From assembly GCF_013702265.1 (NCBI RefSeq), contig NZ_CP059348.1:1922001-1986000 (forward strand): 64,000 bases of DNA. Reading direction: 5' to 3'. The translations under genes and the position numbers were made by a program. Below the pieces are notes generated by a model. The model was not told the DNA's origin. It ran no database searches and worked only from the letters and a program-made list of their open reading frames with translations. Shown one piece after another: positions 9,701-18,568 of this stretch. The first letter of the stretch is position 1; each line of letters opens with the position of its first letter. The DNA is from Providencia rettgeri (lineage in GTDB: Bacteria > Pseudomonadota > Gammaproteobacteria > Enterobacterales > Enterobacteriaceae).

Positions 9701-10558
9701 TTAAATAGAATAAGCCATATCCCATTTATTAACGGCTTTATTATCTATGTTTTTATTATCATTGTGTTTGTTATTATCAATAGTAGAACGCATACGTTTA
9801 AATTGGCTTGGGGTCATATTTGTGAGTTCTTTAAATTTACGGCAGAATGCGCTGTGATCGGCATAGGCACATTTAATTGAAATATCCGTAATCGAATAGT
9901 CCTCTTCTAATAACTCAATTGCGTGTTCAAGGCGTTTCTTCTGAATATATTGCTGGGGAGTAATATGAAAGACCGTTTTAAATTGACGATTGAGTTGTGA
10001 TAATGACAACCCTGAAATTTCAGCCAATGTCGTTATTTTAATAGCGGTATCAAAATGCTGGCTAATATAGTGTTCAACGCGTCCCAATTGACCATTTAAT
10101 TTGGGACTCACTGACTTCTCATCCTGCAAATCCACCGAAATTCCCGCAACACCGATAACCTGATTGTTAGTATCAAAAATCGGTACCTTGGTTGTTAAAC
10201 ACCAGCCTAATAATCCCGCCTTATAGAGATGTAATTCCAGTTTATTGATAACACTGATTTTTTTCTGCATCACCAAATAATCTTGGGAACTATAACTCTG
10301 ACCTAAATCTGCATGGAAAATATCTTCTGCAGTTTTTCCTATTACGCCATTCGGTTGGTCGACTTTACACCGTTTAGCCAAATTTTCATTGGCAAGTAAG
10401 TATTTGGCATTACGGTCTTTGACGAAGAAAGTCACATTAGGAAGCGTATTAATCAGTGGCATCACCAATCCAAGATGATTTAACAAATTATTAATATTAT
10501 CTACGGGGAAAAGCATGTTTTCCTGACTAATCAACAACAGTTTATTTAAATCAATCAT
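9701..10558 (-). CDS. PAS-domain AraC-family transcriptional regulator (probable hydroxyproline regulator)
   Basis: This is a 285-residue protein. The N-terminal half is a PAS-like sensor (NVTFFVKDRNAKYLLANENLA, then GVIGKTAEDIF and the PIFDTNNQVIGVAGISVD strand typical of PAS folds). The last 100 residues are a double helix-turn-helix AraC domain (ITTLAEISGLSLSQLNRQFK, ITDISIKCAYADHSAFCRKFK, MTPSQFKR). It is divergent from the hydroxyproline catabolic genes, so it most likely controls them in response to a pathway compound bound by the PAS domain. The start at 10558 is chosen over 10579 because GGAG lies 7 bp upstream. Confidence 0.85.
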   Translation of the reverse strand: MIDLNKLLLISQENMLFPVDNINNLLNHLGLVMPLINTLPNVTFFVKDRNAKYLLANENLAKRCKVDQPNGVIGKTAEDIFHADLGQSYSSQDYLVMQKKISVINKLELHLYKAGLLGWCLTTKVPIFDTNNQVIGVAGISVDLQDEKSVSPKLNGQLGRVEHYISQHFDTAIKITTLAEISGLSLSQLNRQFKTVFHITPQQYIQKKRLEHAIELLEEDYSITDISIKCAYADHSAFCRKFKELTNMTPSQFKRMRSTIDNNKHNDNKNIDNKAVNKWDMAYSI

Positions 10559-10710
10559 ATTGCGCTCCAATGCATTCAACTAATTTTAATAGTTATCTGA
10601 AATGTTTTTAAATTGTGCAGAAATACGCATGGGTTGATTCGAAAGATATCAAGAGTTGTTTACATAAATCAAGCATTCTATTAACAAATGATATTAATAA
10701 GGATGAACTG

Positions 10711-11661
10711 ATGCAGAGTAAATATAAGAAAATTGAAGTCATTGACTCTCATACCGCAGGGGAACCGACACGTTTAGTGATTGAAGGTTTTCCTGATTTG
10801 GGGAATTCAGACATGGCGTCGCGCCTGCAAAAATTACGCACAGAATATGACCATTGGCGCTGCACGACGATTTTAGAACCACGTGGAAATGACATTTTAG
10901 TGGGCGCATTACTTTGCAAGCCAGTGAATCCAAAAGCGGTCGCCGGAGTGATTTTCTTTAATAACGAAGGCTACTTAGGCATGTGTGGTCACGGCACCAT
11001 TGGTTTAGTTGCATCATTGCATTACTTAGGGCGCATTGGCTACGGAGAGCATTTAATTGAAACCCCTGTCGGGGATGTGACTGCTAAATTACATGAAGAT
11101 GGTAGCGTGAGTATTCAAAACGTCTACGCATACCGTTATCGCAAAGCCGTTCAAGTCAACGTGCCGGAGGTTGGGTTAGTGACTGGGGATATTGCATGGG
11201 GCGGAAACTGGTTTTTCCTCGTCGAAAATTCACCACTCGCTATCCAATATGGCAACGCCAAAGCACTGACCGAAGTTTGCTTAAAAATCAAACAAGCCCT
11301 CGTTGACCAAGATATTTTTGGTAAAGATAACCAAGAAATCGACCACATTGAGCTGTTTGGCCACAGCGAAGGCGCGGATAGCCAAAGTTTTGTGTTATGT
11401 CCAGGCGGTGCCTATGACCGTTCTCCTTGTGGCACAGGTACAAGTGCCAAGCTGGCGTGTCTTGCGGCAGACAACAAACTCGCGGAAGGCAAAATTTGGC
11501 GTCAGGCAAGTGTCATCGGTAGTCAATTTCAAGCTAGCTATCAGATTGCAGATGCTAACGGCATCATCCCGACTATTCGCGGAAATGCCTATATCAGCGG
11601 CGAAAATACCTTGTTGATCGATGAAAACGACCCGTTCCGCTTTGGGATCACGGTGGAGTGA
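10711..11661 (+). CDS. 4-hydroxyproline 2-epimerase (proline racemase family)
   Basis: This 316-residue enzyme of the proline racemase family has both catalytic cysteines: Cys 92 in MCGHGTIG and Cys 240 in [12 protein letters not shown]. With two cysteines the family does reversible racemisation or epimerisation, rather than the dehydration done by the Thr-containing relatives. In the context of the next four genes it should convert trans-4-hydroxy-L-proline to cis-4-hydroxy-D-proline. The ATG at 10711 is preceded by AAGGATGAACTG. An upstream in-frame ATG at 10615 would add 32 non-family residues and is rejected. It is the first gene of the catabolic operon. Confidence 0.9.
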   Translation: MQSKYKKIEVIDSHTAGEPTRLVIEGFPDLGNSDMASRLQKLRTEYDHWRCTTILEPRGNDILVGALLCKPVNPKAVAGVIFFNNEGYLGMCGHGTIGLVASLHYLGRIGYGEHLIETPVGDVTAKLHEDGSVSIQNVYAYRYRKAVQVNVPEVGLVTGDIAWGGNWFFLVENSPLAIQYGNAKALTEVCLKIKQALVDQDIFGKDNQEIDHIELFGHSEGADSQSFVLCPGGAYDRSPCGTGTSAKLACLAADNKLAEGKIWRQASVIGSQFQASYQIADANGIIPTIRGNAYISGENTLLIDENDPFRFGITVE

Positions 11662-11670
11662 GGTAAGCCA

Positions 11671-12918
11671 ATGGATAACAAATATTCTGTGATTGTGGTG
11701 GGTGGTGGCATTGTTGGGCTCAGTATTGCGTTATCTGTCCAGAATCAAGGCACGGACGTTTTATTGGTCGACAAAAACCAAATTGGCTCAGGCGCTTCGT
11801 TCGGGAATGCGGGGCATATCGCCACTGAGCAGGTGTTTCCTGTAGCGGACCCATCTGTTTTGAAATCAATTCCTAGCATGTTGCTCGACCCGTTAGGCGC
11901 ACTACGTATTGATTGGCGCTATATATTGCCGCTGACACCATGGTTACTGAAATTGTTGGGTAATATGCGCCACAAGCCGTTTATGCATATTCATCACGTT
12001 CTCTCCATGCTCAATGGGGCGTCATTAGACGCTTGGCAGGCATTTTCGAAGCAGTGGCAGTTAGAGGATTTAGTCAAAATCCAAGGTTCGCTGCTGGTGG
12101 CTGAGAAACCACCGACCCTCGAAAAATTGCGTCGCCACGGAGAGTATTTAAATAGCATGGGGGTGCATAACCAGCTGTTGGATCAATCCCAACTGTTGGC
12201 ACAGCAACCTGAACTTGCCAATAACCAGATTGGTGGATTGTTCTATCCTGAGACAGGACATGTGGTGGATCTCGCCTTGATGCATGAGCGTTTAACCCAA
12301 GCATTCGTACAGTTAGGGGGAAAAGTCCTGACTGAGTGTGAAGTCACGGCGATTGATTCGTCATCAGCGAGTCAAGCTCGCTTGACCACCTCACAAGGCG
12401 CATTTATCGCCGATAAAGTGGTGATTGCAGGTGGCGCATTTTCGAAATCGTTAGTGAAGATGGTGAGCCGCATTAATGTGCCGTTAGAAACGGAGCGCGG
12501 TTATCACTTGATGCTACCAAATGAAAAAGGGCGTTTATCCATCCCTGTTTCCAGTATGGATCGCCGTTTTATTATGACGCCAATGAACGGTGGGTTACGT
12601 CTTGCGGGTACGGTGGAATATGCAGGGCTAAAACGTCCACCGAATATGCAGCGCGCTCGTCACTTTTTACCGTTAGCTAACCCAATGCTAAAAACACCAT
12701 TGGATAGCCAGAATACCAGTGAGTGGATGGGGTTCCGTCCCACTATTTCCGATTCCTTACCGGTCATAGACCAAAAAGGCCCGTATGTTTTTGCTTTTGG
12801 GCATCAGCATTTAGGGCTAACACAAGCGGCAATTACCGCAGATATCGTCAACAACATGATCCACGGGCAACCGACACCGCTCGATTGCTCGCCTTTTTCG
12901 ATTAAGCGCTTTCTTTAA
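11671..12918 (+). CDS. FAD-dependent D-amino acid (cis-4-hydroxy-D-proline) oxidase/dehydrogenase
   Basis: This 415-residue DAO-family flavoprotein carries the N-terminal dinucleotide-binding motif VVGGGIVGLSIA (residues about 9-20) and the C-terminal FAD contact region around GFRPTISDSLPVID and GHQHLGLTQA. It resembles DadA-type dehydrogenases. Following the epimerase, it should oxidise cis-4-hydroxy-D-proline to 1-pyrroline-4-hydroxy-2-carboxylate, passing electrons to the respiratory chain or oxygen. It begins 9 bp after the epimerase with a GAGG ribosome binding site, so the two are in one operon. Confidence 0.88.
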   Translation: MDNKYSVIVVGGGIVGLSIALSVQNQGTDVLLVDKNQIGSGASFGNAGHIATEQVFPVADPSVLKSIPSMLLDPLGALRIDWRYILPLTPWLLKLLGNMRHKPFMHIHHVLSMLNGASLDAWQAFSKQWQLEDLVKIQGSLLVAEKPPTLEKLRRHGEYLNSMGVHNQLLDQSQLLAQQPELANNQIGGLFYPETGHVVDLALMHERLTQAFVQLGGKVLTECEVTAIDSSSASQARLTTSQGAFIADKVVIAGGAFSKSLVKMVSRINVPLETERGYHLMLPNEKGRLSIPVSSMDRRFIMTPMNGGLRLAGTVEYAGLKRPPNMQRARHFLPLANPMLKTPLDSQNTSEWMGFRPTISDSLPVIDQKGPYVFAFGHQHLGLTQAAITADIVNNMIHGQPTPLDCSPFSIKRFL

Positions 12919-12933
12919 TTCAGGAGAATTATA

Positions 12934-13800
12934 ATGAATTTCCATGGCATCCTTGTTCCGTTAGTCACTCCGTTTCATGATGATCTTTCATTGAATATCA
13001 CGGCGTTAGCAGAGTTAACCGAAAAACTGATTGCCAGTGGTGTGACAGGGTTAGTTGTCTGCGGCACCACGGGTGAATATTACGCGTTAAATGAAGATGA
13101 ACGCAAAACTGTATTAACCACAGTCAGTAAAATCGCCAAAGGGCGTGTGACGCTGATCGCAGGGATTAATGACTTATCTACCGAGGGCGCAATTAAACGC
13201 GCAGCACAAGCGAAAGAACTGGGCTACGAAGGACTGATGCTGTCGCCACCTCCGTACAGCTTACCTGACCAAAATGGGGTTTATGCCCACTATGAAAAAG
13301 TGGCGAAATCCACCTCGCTACCAATCATTATGTACAACTTCCCAGCCCGTATCGGTATCGAAATTGAACTGGATACCGTGGTGAAATTAGCTGAAATCGA
13401 CAATATCGTCGCTATCAAAGAGAGCAGTGGGAGCTTTAGCCGTGCTCTGCATTTGCTACAAACGCCATTTAAAAACTTCGAAGTCATTTGCGGTTGTGAT
13501 GACCAACCTGTGGACTTTTTCTTCTGGGGCTCGAAAAGTTGGATTGCGGGTGCGGGCAACGTTTTCCCTGCGGAGCAAGTGGCGATTTTTAATGCCGCAC
13601 AAAAAGGAGATTGGGCGAAGGCTAAGCAGATCATGCAAGAGATTTATCCTGCTATTTATTCAATGGAGTCAGGTAATTATAACCAAAAAGCCAAAGCGGG
13701 TTGCTTAAAAGGCACCTTTAACGTGGGGCCAGTTCGTTTGCCTCTGTCAAATATTAGCCAGCAAGAACGTCATGAGTTTCTTGCGTTGATCAAGCCGTAG
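12934..13800 (+). CDS. DapA-family 1-pyrroline-4-hydroxy-2-carboxylate deaminase
   Basis: This is a 288-residue class I aldolase-fold protein of the dihydrodipicolinate synthase/N-acetylneuraminate lyase family. The Schiff-base lysine is Lys 162 in IVAIKESSG, the conserved tyrosine is Tyr 134 in IIMYNFPARIG, and GTTGE lies at 44-48. DapA-type proteins within hydroxyproline clusters dehydrate and deaminate 1-pyrroline-4-hydroxy-2-carboxylate to 2-oxoglutarate semialdehyde, and both flanking genes fit this. Lysine biosynthesis is unlikely given the neighbourhood. It follows the oxidase by 15 bp with an AGGAG ribosome binding site. Confidence 0.87.
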   Translation: MNFHGILVPLVTPFHDDLSLNITALAELTEKLIASGVTGLVVCGTTGEYYALNEDERKTVLTTVSKIAKGRVTLIAGINDLSTEGAIKRAAQAKELGYEGLMLSPPPYSLPDQNGVYAHYEKVAKSTSLPIIMYNFPARIGIEIELDTVVKLAEIDNIVAIKESSGSFSRALHLLQTPFKNFEVICGCDDQPVDFFFWGSKSWIAGAGNVFPAEQVAIFNAAQKGDWAKAKQIMQEIYPAIYSMESGNYNQKAKAGCLKGTFNVGPVRLPLSNISQQERHEFLALIKP

Positions 13801-13811
13801 GGAGGTTGACT

Positions 13812-15296
13812 ATGTTGATCACCAAAGAGCAAATATTTGAACGAGCGAAACAGAGCCAACTGTGGGCGGGTAATTTAATTGCTGACTACCAAAGTGGTAG
13901 CGCCAAACTCAAAAATTATACGCCTATCGATAATAGTACGATTGGTTATATTGCCGATGGCAGCGCGCAAGATGTCCATGCAGCCGTGAATATTGCTCGT
14001 GAAACCTTTGAAGAAGGGTGCTGGAGTGGATTATCCCCTCAAGAGCGTAAGCAAGTGATGCTGCGCTGGGCACAACTCATTGAAAAACACAGTGAAGAGC
14101 TGGCAGCATTAGATTGCGTGGATGCGGGAAAACCGATTACAGAATGTTTGAATACTGACTTGCCCGCCACCGTCGAAACTTTTTATTGGTATGCGGAAGC
14201 CATCGACAAACTGTTCGGCAAAATTGCCCCAACGGGTCGCCAAGAAATGGGACTGATTGTTCATGAGCCGATTGGCGTTGTGGGGGCAGTTTTACCGTGG
14301 AATTTCCCTGCTCAAATGTTTGCATGGAAAGTGGCACCGGCCTTGGCTGTCGGAAACTCGGTGATTGTGAAGCCTGCAGAGTTAACTTCCTTAAGTGCCT
14401 ACCGCATGGTGGAACTGGCTTATGAAGCTGGCGTCCCTAAAGGTGCGTTAAGTTTAGTGTGTGGGCTGGGTGAGAAAGTCGGGGAAGCCTTAGGGCGTCA
14501 TCCTGATGTGGACGTGGTGTCGTTTACTGGTTCAACGGAAGTGGGGCGTTTATTCTTGAAATACTCCGCTGAAAGTAACCTAAAAGAGATTGTTTTGGAA
14601 TGTGGTGGAAAAAGCCCGCAAGTGGTGTTTGAGGATGCGGACTTAGATGCGGCTATTCCACATATTATGGCGGCTGCGTTCTGGAATATGAGCGAAAACT
14701 GTAGCTGCGGTTCCCGTTTAATTGTGCATGAAAATGTCAAAAAGTCGCTGCTTGAAAAGTTAACGGCTGCAGCATCAACATGGCAAGTGGGCGATCCTCG
14801 CGATGCGAGTGTCTCTATTGGTCCAATGATTGAACAGGCGCATTTTGAGAAAGTGAAATCGTTTTTAGATACCACCGTCAAAGAGGGTGGAAAATTGGTG
14901 ACAGGAGGAAAAATACGCAGTGATCTCGGCTCAGGATGGTATATCGAACCGACTATCTTTGATGCCGTTACGCCAGAAATGTCTCTCTTTCGACATGAAG
15001 TTTTTGGTCCCATTTTAGCCGTCACATCGTTTAAAACCGATGACGAGGCGGTCAATTTAGCCAATGACACTCACTACGGATTGGCTGCATCGTTTTATAG
15101 TCAAAATGTCCATCGAGTGATGAATATTGCACGTCGTATCAATGCGGGGACGGTGTCCGTCAACGGATTTAGCGAAGGTAATATCACCACGCCATTTGGT
15201 GGTTTCCGTCAGTCAGGTTTTGGTGGAAAAGACAACGGCTTAGAAGCCTTTGAGCAATACACCCAAACGAAAGTTATCTGGTTTATCAATCAGTAA
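13812..15296 (+). CDS. aldehyde dehydrogenase, probable 2-oxoglutarate semialdehyde dehydrogenase
   Basis: This is a 494-residue NAD(P)-dependent aldehyde dehydrogenase. The general base is Glu 263 in LECGGKSPQ, and the nucleophile is Cys 297 or Cys 299 in SENCSCGSRL. The cofactor motif VSFTGSTEVG and PWNFPAQM are intact. As the fourth gene in the operon it should oxidise 2-oxoglutarate semialdehyde to 2-oxoglutarate, delivering hydroxyproline carbon into the TCA cycle. Its sequence also resembles gamma-glutamyl-aminobutyraldehyde (PuuC-type) dehydrogenases, so the substrate rests on context. The start at 13812 is preferred over TTG at 13806 because GGAGG lies 6 bp upstream. Confidence 0.88.
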   Translation: MLITKEQIFERAKQSQLWAGNLIADYQSGSAKLKNYTPIDNSTIGYIADGSAQDVHAAVNIARETFEEGCWSGLSPQERKQVMLRWAQLIEKHSEELAALDCVDAGKPITECLNTDLPATVETFYWYAEAIDKLFGKIAPTGRQEMGLIVHEPIGVVGAVLPWNFPAQMFAWKVAPALAVGNSVIVKPAELTSLSAYRMVELAYEAGVPKGALSLVCGLGEKVGEALGRHPDVDVVSFTGSTEVGRLFLKYSAESNLKEIVLECGGKSPQVVFEDADLDAAIPHIMAAAFWNMSENCSCGSRLIVHENVKKSLLEKLTAAASTWQVGDPRDASVSIGPMIEQAHFEKVKSFLDTTVKEGGKLVTGGKIRSDLGSGWYIEPTIFDAVTPEMSLFRHEVFGPILAVTSFKTDDEAVNLANDTHYGLAASFYSQNVHRVMNIARRINAGTVSVNGFSEGNITTPFGGFRQSGFGGKDNGLEAFEQYTQTKVIWFINQ

Positions 15297-15306
15297 AATG
15301 ACATTG

Positions 15307-15334
15307 ACCTGAACCTTGCGAGGTTCAGGTTTCG
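15307..15334 (+). terminator. hairpin between aldehyde dehydrogenase and symporter genes
   Basis: ACCTGAACCT (15307-15316) and AGGTTCAGGT (15321-15330) form a perfect 10-bp stem with a TGCG loop, followed by only a short TTTC. With so weak a T-tract it is better read as an attenuator or 3' stabiliser that sets symporter expression relative to the enzymes. Confidence 0.55.
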
Positions 15335-15380
15335 ACCCTTGCAAATACACAAATACAATTACAATCGTCGAGGAGTACAT

Positions 15381-16895
15381 ATGGAAGCCATCGTTAATAC
15401 CATCGTTGGTTACATCTGGGGTAATGCTCTCGTATTCTTATCTCTGGGTGTCGGTCTCTATTTCACATTAGCAACACGCGGTGTTCAGTTTCGTTACATC
15501 ATAAAAATGGTCTGTTTATTAAAAGAAAATAAAGCATCAAAAGACGGGATCTCCTCATTCCAAGCCTTCTGTTTAGCATTATCGGGGCGTGTAGGGGTCG
15601 GTAATATTGCAGGTGTCGCAACAGCAATTGCAGCAGGTGGCCCCGGTGCAATTTTCTGGATGGTGGTCATGGGCTTACTCGGAGGCGCGAGTGCCTTTAT
15701 TGAATCCACACTGGCGCAAATTTATAAGCAGCGCTCAGATGACCAATATCGTGGTGGTTCGCCGTACTATATTGAAAAAGGATTGAAATTAAAGCCTTTT
15801 GCTATCTTTGTTGCGGCTGTGATCTGTTTATCTTACGGTGTGTTGGTGCCGGGTATTCAAGCCAATACTATCGCGGATTCATTCCAAACGGCATTTAATA
15901 TTCCACCAATGGCAACAGGTGCATTAGTTACCGTGTTGATGGCGTGGTTGATTTTTGGTGGCGTGAAACGTATTGCGAGCGCAGCCGATAAAATCGTTCC
16001 TATCATGGCATTAGCCTATATCGTGATGATGGTGATTATTCTGGGCAGTCACTGGGATAGCGTACCGGGTATGTTTAGCTTAATTTTCCGCAGTGCGATG
16101 GGAATGGATGCGGTATTCGGTGGGATCGTGGGAACCGCAGTATCTTGGGGCGTGCGCCGTGCTGTGTTCTCAAACGTAGCAGGGGCAGGTGAAGCGACGT
16201 TCAGTTCTGCAGCCGCAGAAGTGAGCCATCCGGTCAAACAGGGGCTCATCCAAGCATTTTCTATTTATATCGACACGGTGGTGGTGTGTACGGCCTCCGG
16301 ATTGATGATCTTAGTTACCAATATGTACAACGTATTCCCTGATGGCTCAGCGACCGCGCTTGTGGAATATGTACCGGGTGTGGCGGCAGGCACAGCATGG
16401 ACACAAATGGCCGTTTCCACCGTATTTACATCGGCGGGTGCGGGGTTTGTTTCTATCGCAGTATTCTTGTTCGCCTTCACAACGCTCATGGCTTACTACT
16501 ATATTGCAGAAACTACCATTGTTTACCTTGACCGTAAGCTGAAATACCCTGTGCTTAAGCTGATTTTGAAATTTGTCTTCTTGGTGATTGTGTTTATGGG
16601 AAGCGTGCAATCAGTCAGTATTATGTGGGGGCTGGGTGATATCGGCTTCGGCAGCATGAGCTACTTGAACTTGATTGCGATTGTTTTCTTGTCGAAACCT
16701 GCGTTGAGAGCATTACGTGACTTCGAAAGACAAACCAAATTAGGCGTTGATCCAGTGTTTGATCCAAAAGCAGCAGGTGTAGAAAACGCAGAGTTATGGG
16801 AAGAAATCAGTCGTGAATATCATTCACAAGGTGTTGGGATTGATAAGATCGATGGTTCTGGGAAGATAAACGAGAAATTACTTAAGGAAGAATAA
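15381..16895 (+). CDS. AGCS-family sodium/amino acid symporter
   Basis: This is a 504-residue inner-membrane carrier of the alanine/glycine:cation symporter family, with about 11 hydrophobic segments. Family signatures are GVQFRYI, the SGRVGVGNIAGVATAIAAGGPGA region near residues 70-95, and later GVRRAVFSNVAGAGEATFSSAAA. Given its place at the end of the hydroxyproline genes, it probably imports hydroxyproline or proline with sodium, though family members more often carry alanine or glycine. The ATG at 15381 has GAGGAG 6 bp upstream; an earlier ATG at 15339 lacks this. The gene ends 13 bp from the encoded CCA of tRNA-Ser. Confidence 0.87.
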   Translation: MEAIVNTIVGYIWGNALVFLSLGVGLYFTLATRGVQFRYIIKMVCLLKENKASKDGISSFQAFCLALSGRVGVGNIAGVATAIAAGGPGAIFWMVVMGLLGGASAFIESTLAQIYKQRSDDQYRGGSPYYIEKGLKLKPFAIFVAAVICLSYGVLVPGIQANTIADSFQTAFNIPPMATGALVTVLMAWLIFGGVKRIASAADKIVPIMALAYIVMMVIILGSHWDSVPGMFSLIFRSAMGMDAVFGGIVGTAVSWGVRRAVFSNVAGAGEATFSSAAAEVSHPVKQGLIQAFSIYIDTVVVCTASGLMILVTNMYNVFPDGSATALVEYVPGVAAGTAWTQMAVSTVFTSAGAGFVSIAVFLFAFTTLMAYYYIAETTIVYLDRKLKYPVLKLILKFVFLVIVFMGSVQSVSIMWGLGDIGFGSMSYLNLIAIVFLSKPALRALRDFERQTKLGVDPVFDPKAAGVENAELWEEISREYHSQGVGIDKIDGSGKINEKLLKEE

Positions 16896-16908
16896 CTTAG
16901 ATTAGAAA

Positions 16909-16996
16909 TGGCGGTGAGGGAGGGATTCGAACCCTCGATACGTTGCCGTATACACACTTTCCAGGCGTGCTCCTTCAGCCTCTCGGACACCTCACC
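16909..16996 (-). tRNA. serX: tRNA-Ser (GGA anticodon)
   Basis: The minus strand reads a complete class II tRNA of 88 nt including the encoded CCA. The acceptor stem GGTGAGG pairs with CCTCACC, the anticodon loop contains CTGGAAA (GGA), there is a long serine-type variable arm, and the T loop is GGTTCGAATCC. It is nearly identical to E. coli serW/serX tRNA, and serX also lies beside ghrA in E. coli. Confidence 0.96.
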
Positions 16997-17047
16997 GTTT
17001 TTCTAAATTTTGTTGTAGAATTTGTTATAAATAACTTGTCCTTCAAC

Positions 17048-17084
17048 GGGGCGCTACTATAGGGAAAAGAGCGCCTTCCGTCAA
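17048..17084 (-). promoter_or_regulatory. sigma-70 promoter of tRNA-Ser with GC-rich discriminator
   Basis: On the minus strand TTGACG (17084-17079) and TATAGT (17061-17056) are separated by exactly 17 bp and followed by a GCGCCCCG discriminator. This is the pattern of strong, stringently controlled stable-RNA promoters. The transcript would start about 50 nt before the mature tRNA 5' end. Confidence 0.8.
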
Positions 17085-17336
17085 CTCCCAATTAAATAAA
17101 AATCTACTTTTTTCTATCGTTTAGCTAAATAAAAACCAATTTGGTTACTCTCTAATCTTAAACGATTATTGTTGATGAGAAATTAACAGAAAATTGTTTA
17201 TTTAAACTTCAAGAGATTAATCTAAATTTCGTTAACTCCTTAACAAAATCCTTATGTTATGGTGACAAATGCGTAGTGTTGACTTGAAAATAAACACTAT
17301 TACGCACACTCTGGTGGAAACCTATAAGGAGTTGCC
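17085..17336. other. intergenic region before ghrA
   Basis: AT-rich DNA without a gene. It contains an interrupted inverted repeat, TGCGTAGTGTT (17270-17280) and AACACTATTACGCA (17293-17306), around a TTGACT hexamer (17279-17284) just upstream of ghrA. The AAGGAG ribosome binding site of ghrA follows. The repeat could be an operator, but no regulator is identified. Confidence 0.5.
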
Positions 17337-18278
17337 ATGAATATTTTATTTTACCATCCATTTTTTGATGCCAATCAGTGGATTGATGGCATGCGTGCTC
17401 GATTGCCTCAAGCCAATATTCGCCAATGGAAGCCGGGAGATACCCAACAGGCAGATTATGCCATGGTATGGCTTCCTCCTTATGAGTGCCTTGCGGGTCG
17501 CCAAGATCTAAAAGGGATTTTTGCGTTAGGCGCGGGGGTGGATGCCATTCTAAAGCAAGAGCATGATAATCCGGGAACATTACCCGCGGGTGTTCCGCTC
17601 ATGCGCTTAGAAGACACGGGTATGGCCATCCAAATGGAAGAGTATGCCGCCGCAAAAGTGCTGTATTACTTCCGTCGCATGGATGAATACCGTCAATTGC
17701 AATCCCAACGTCAATGGAAACAACTGCCAGCTTACACCCATGACCAGTTTGTGGTCGGTGTGATGGGCGTAGGGGCGTTAGGTCAAGCAGTGGCAAAACG
17801 CTTAGCCAGTTTTGGCCTTAAAGTCAGAACATGGAGCCGCTCTGAAAAGCAAATTCCAAATGTGAAAAGTTACTATGGGCAAGAGCAGTTAGCGGATTTC
17901 TTGTCAGGAACCCGCGTGATTGTGAACTTGCTACCAAGCACGCCAGAAACGGTCGGTATTCTTAATCATCAATTATTCGGCCAGCTAGAACCAAATGCTT
18001 ACATCATCAACCTTGCTAGAGGTGCTCACTTAATCGAGCAAGACTTGTTGGAAGCGTTAGAAAAAGGGCAAGTTGCAGGGGCCTCTCTCGATGTTTTTGC
18101 CACTGAGCCACTGCCGCACATGCACCCATTCTGGACACATCCACGTATCGCCATTACGCCACACGTTGCGGCGTTTACGTTGCCGAATGAAGCGATGGAT
18201 ATGATTGCGAGCAATATTCAACGGATTGAAAAGGGCGAGCGGCCAGAGGGGATAGTCAATTTAGCCCAAGGCTACTAA
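17337..18278 (+). CDS. ghrA: glyoxylate/hydroxypyruvate reductase A
   Basis: This is a 313-residue member of the D-isomer-specific 2-hydroxyacid dehydrogenases. It reduces glyoxylate to glycolate and hydroxypyruvate to glycerate with NADPH in the cytoplasm. Visible signatures are the nucleotide-binding VGVMGVGALGQAVAKRL (about residues 138-155), the catalytic region INLARGAHLIEQDLLEAL, and DVFATEPLPHMHPFWTHPR with the active-site histidine in ITPHVAAFT. The length matches E. coli GhrA. AAGGAG precedes the ATG. An ERIC-type repeat begins right after the stop codon. The E. coli neighbour ycdX is missing between ghrA and ycdY. Confidence 0.95.
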   Translation: MNILFYHPFFDANQWIDGMRARLPQANIRQWKPGDTQQADYAMVWLPPYECLAGRQDLKGIFALGAGVDAILKQEHDNPGTLPAGVPLMRLEDTGMAIQMEEYAAAKVLYYFRRMDEYRQLQSQRQWKQLPAYTHDQFVVGVMGVGALGQAVAKRLASFGLKVRTWSRSEKQIPNVKSYYGQEQLADFLSGTRVIVNLLPSTPETVGILNHQLFGQLEPNAYIINLARGAHLIEQDLLEALEKGQVAGASLDVFATEPLPHMHPFWTHPRIAITPHVAAFTLPNEAMDMIASNIQRIEKGERPEGIVNLAQGY

Positions 18279-18403
18279 ATCCTCTTCATACTTCACGCTG
18301 TGGCGTTGTTGTCTGCTCTCGGTCACTCGGGTCACATACTTTTGTATGCTCCCCGAGATAACCTCGTTTGACGCCTAGCCACAGCGCGAATTATTTTGAG
18401 GAT
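18279..18403. repeat. ERIC-type intergenic palindromic repeat
   Basis: A 125-bp imperfect palindrome is bounded by ATCCTC (18279-18284) and GAGGAT (18398-18403). The centre GGGTCACATACTTTTGTATG, with GCTCC following, and the end GCGCGAATTATTTTGAG, correspond to the enterobacterial ERIC consensus in its standard order. It lies between ghrA and ycdY and would be transcribed with ghrA. Confidence 0.8.
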
Positions 18404-18568
18404 GCTTCAGTTATCAGATGTCTGATTTTTTAAGAAATAGTCTCTATTCATCATTGATGTCTTATCTCGATTTCTCAAAGCGTGGGTTTTCTGTTTTTTC
18501 AGGTATACTGCATCGCATCATGATCACGAAAAAGTGATTGCAGGAAAATCGTCAACAGGAAGAAACCC

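Noticed and set aside
14498-15070. A 190-codon frame opposite the aldehyde dehydrogenase
   Set aside because: It is antisense shadow coding created by the codon bias of the true gene.
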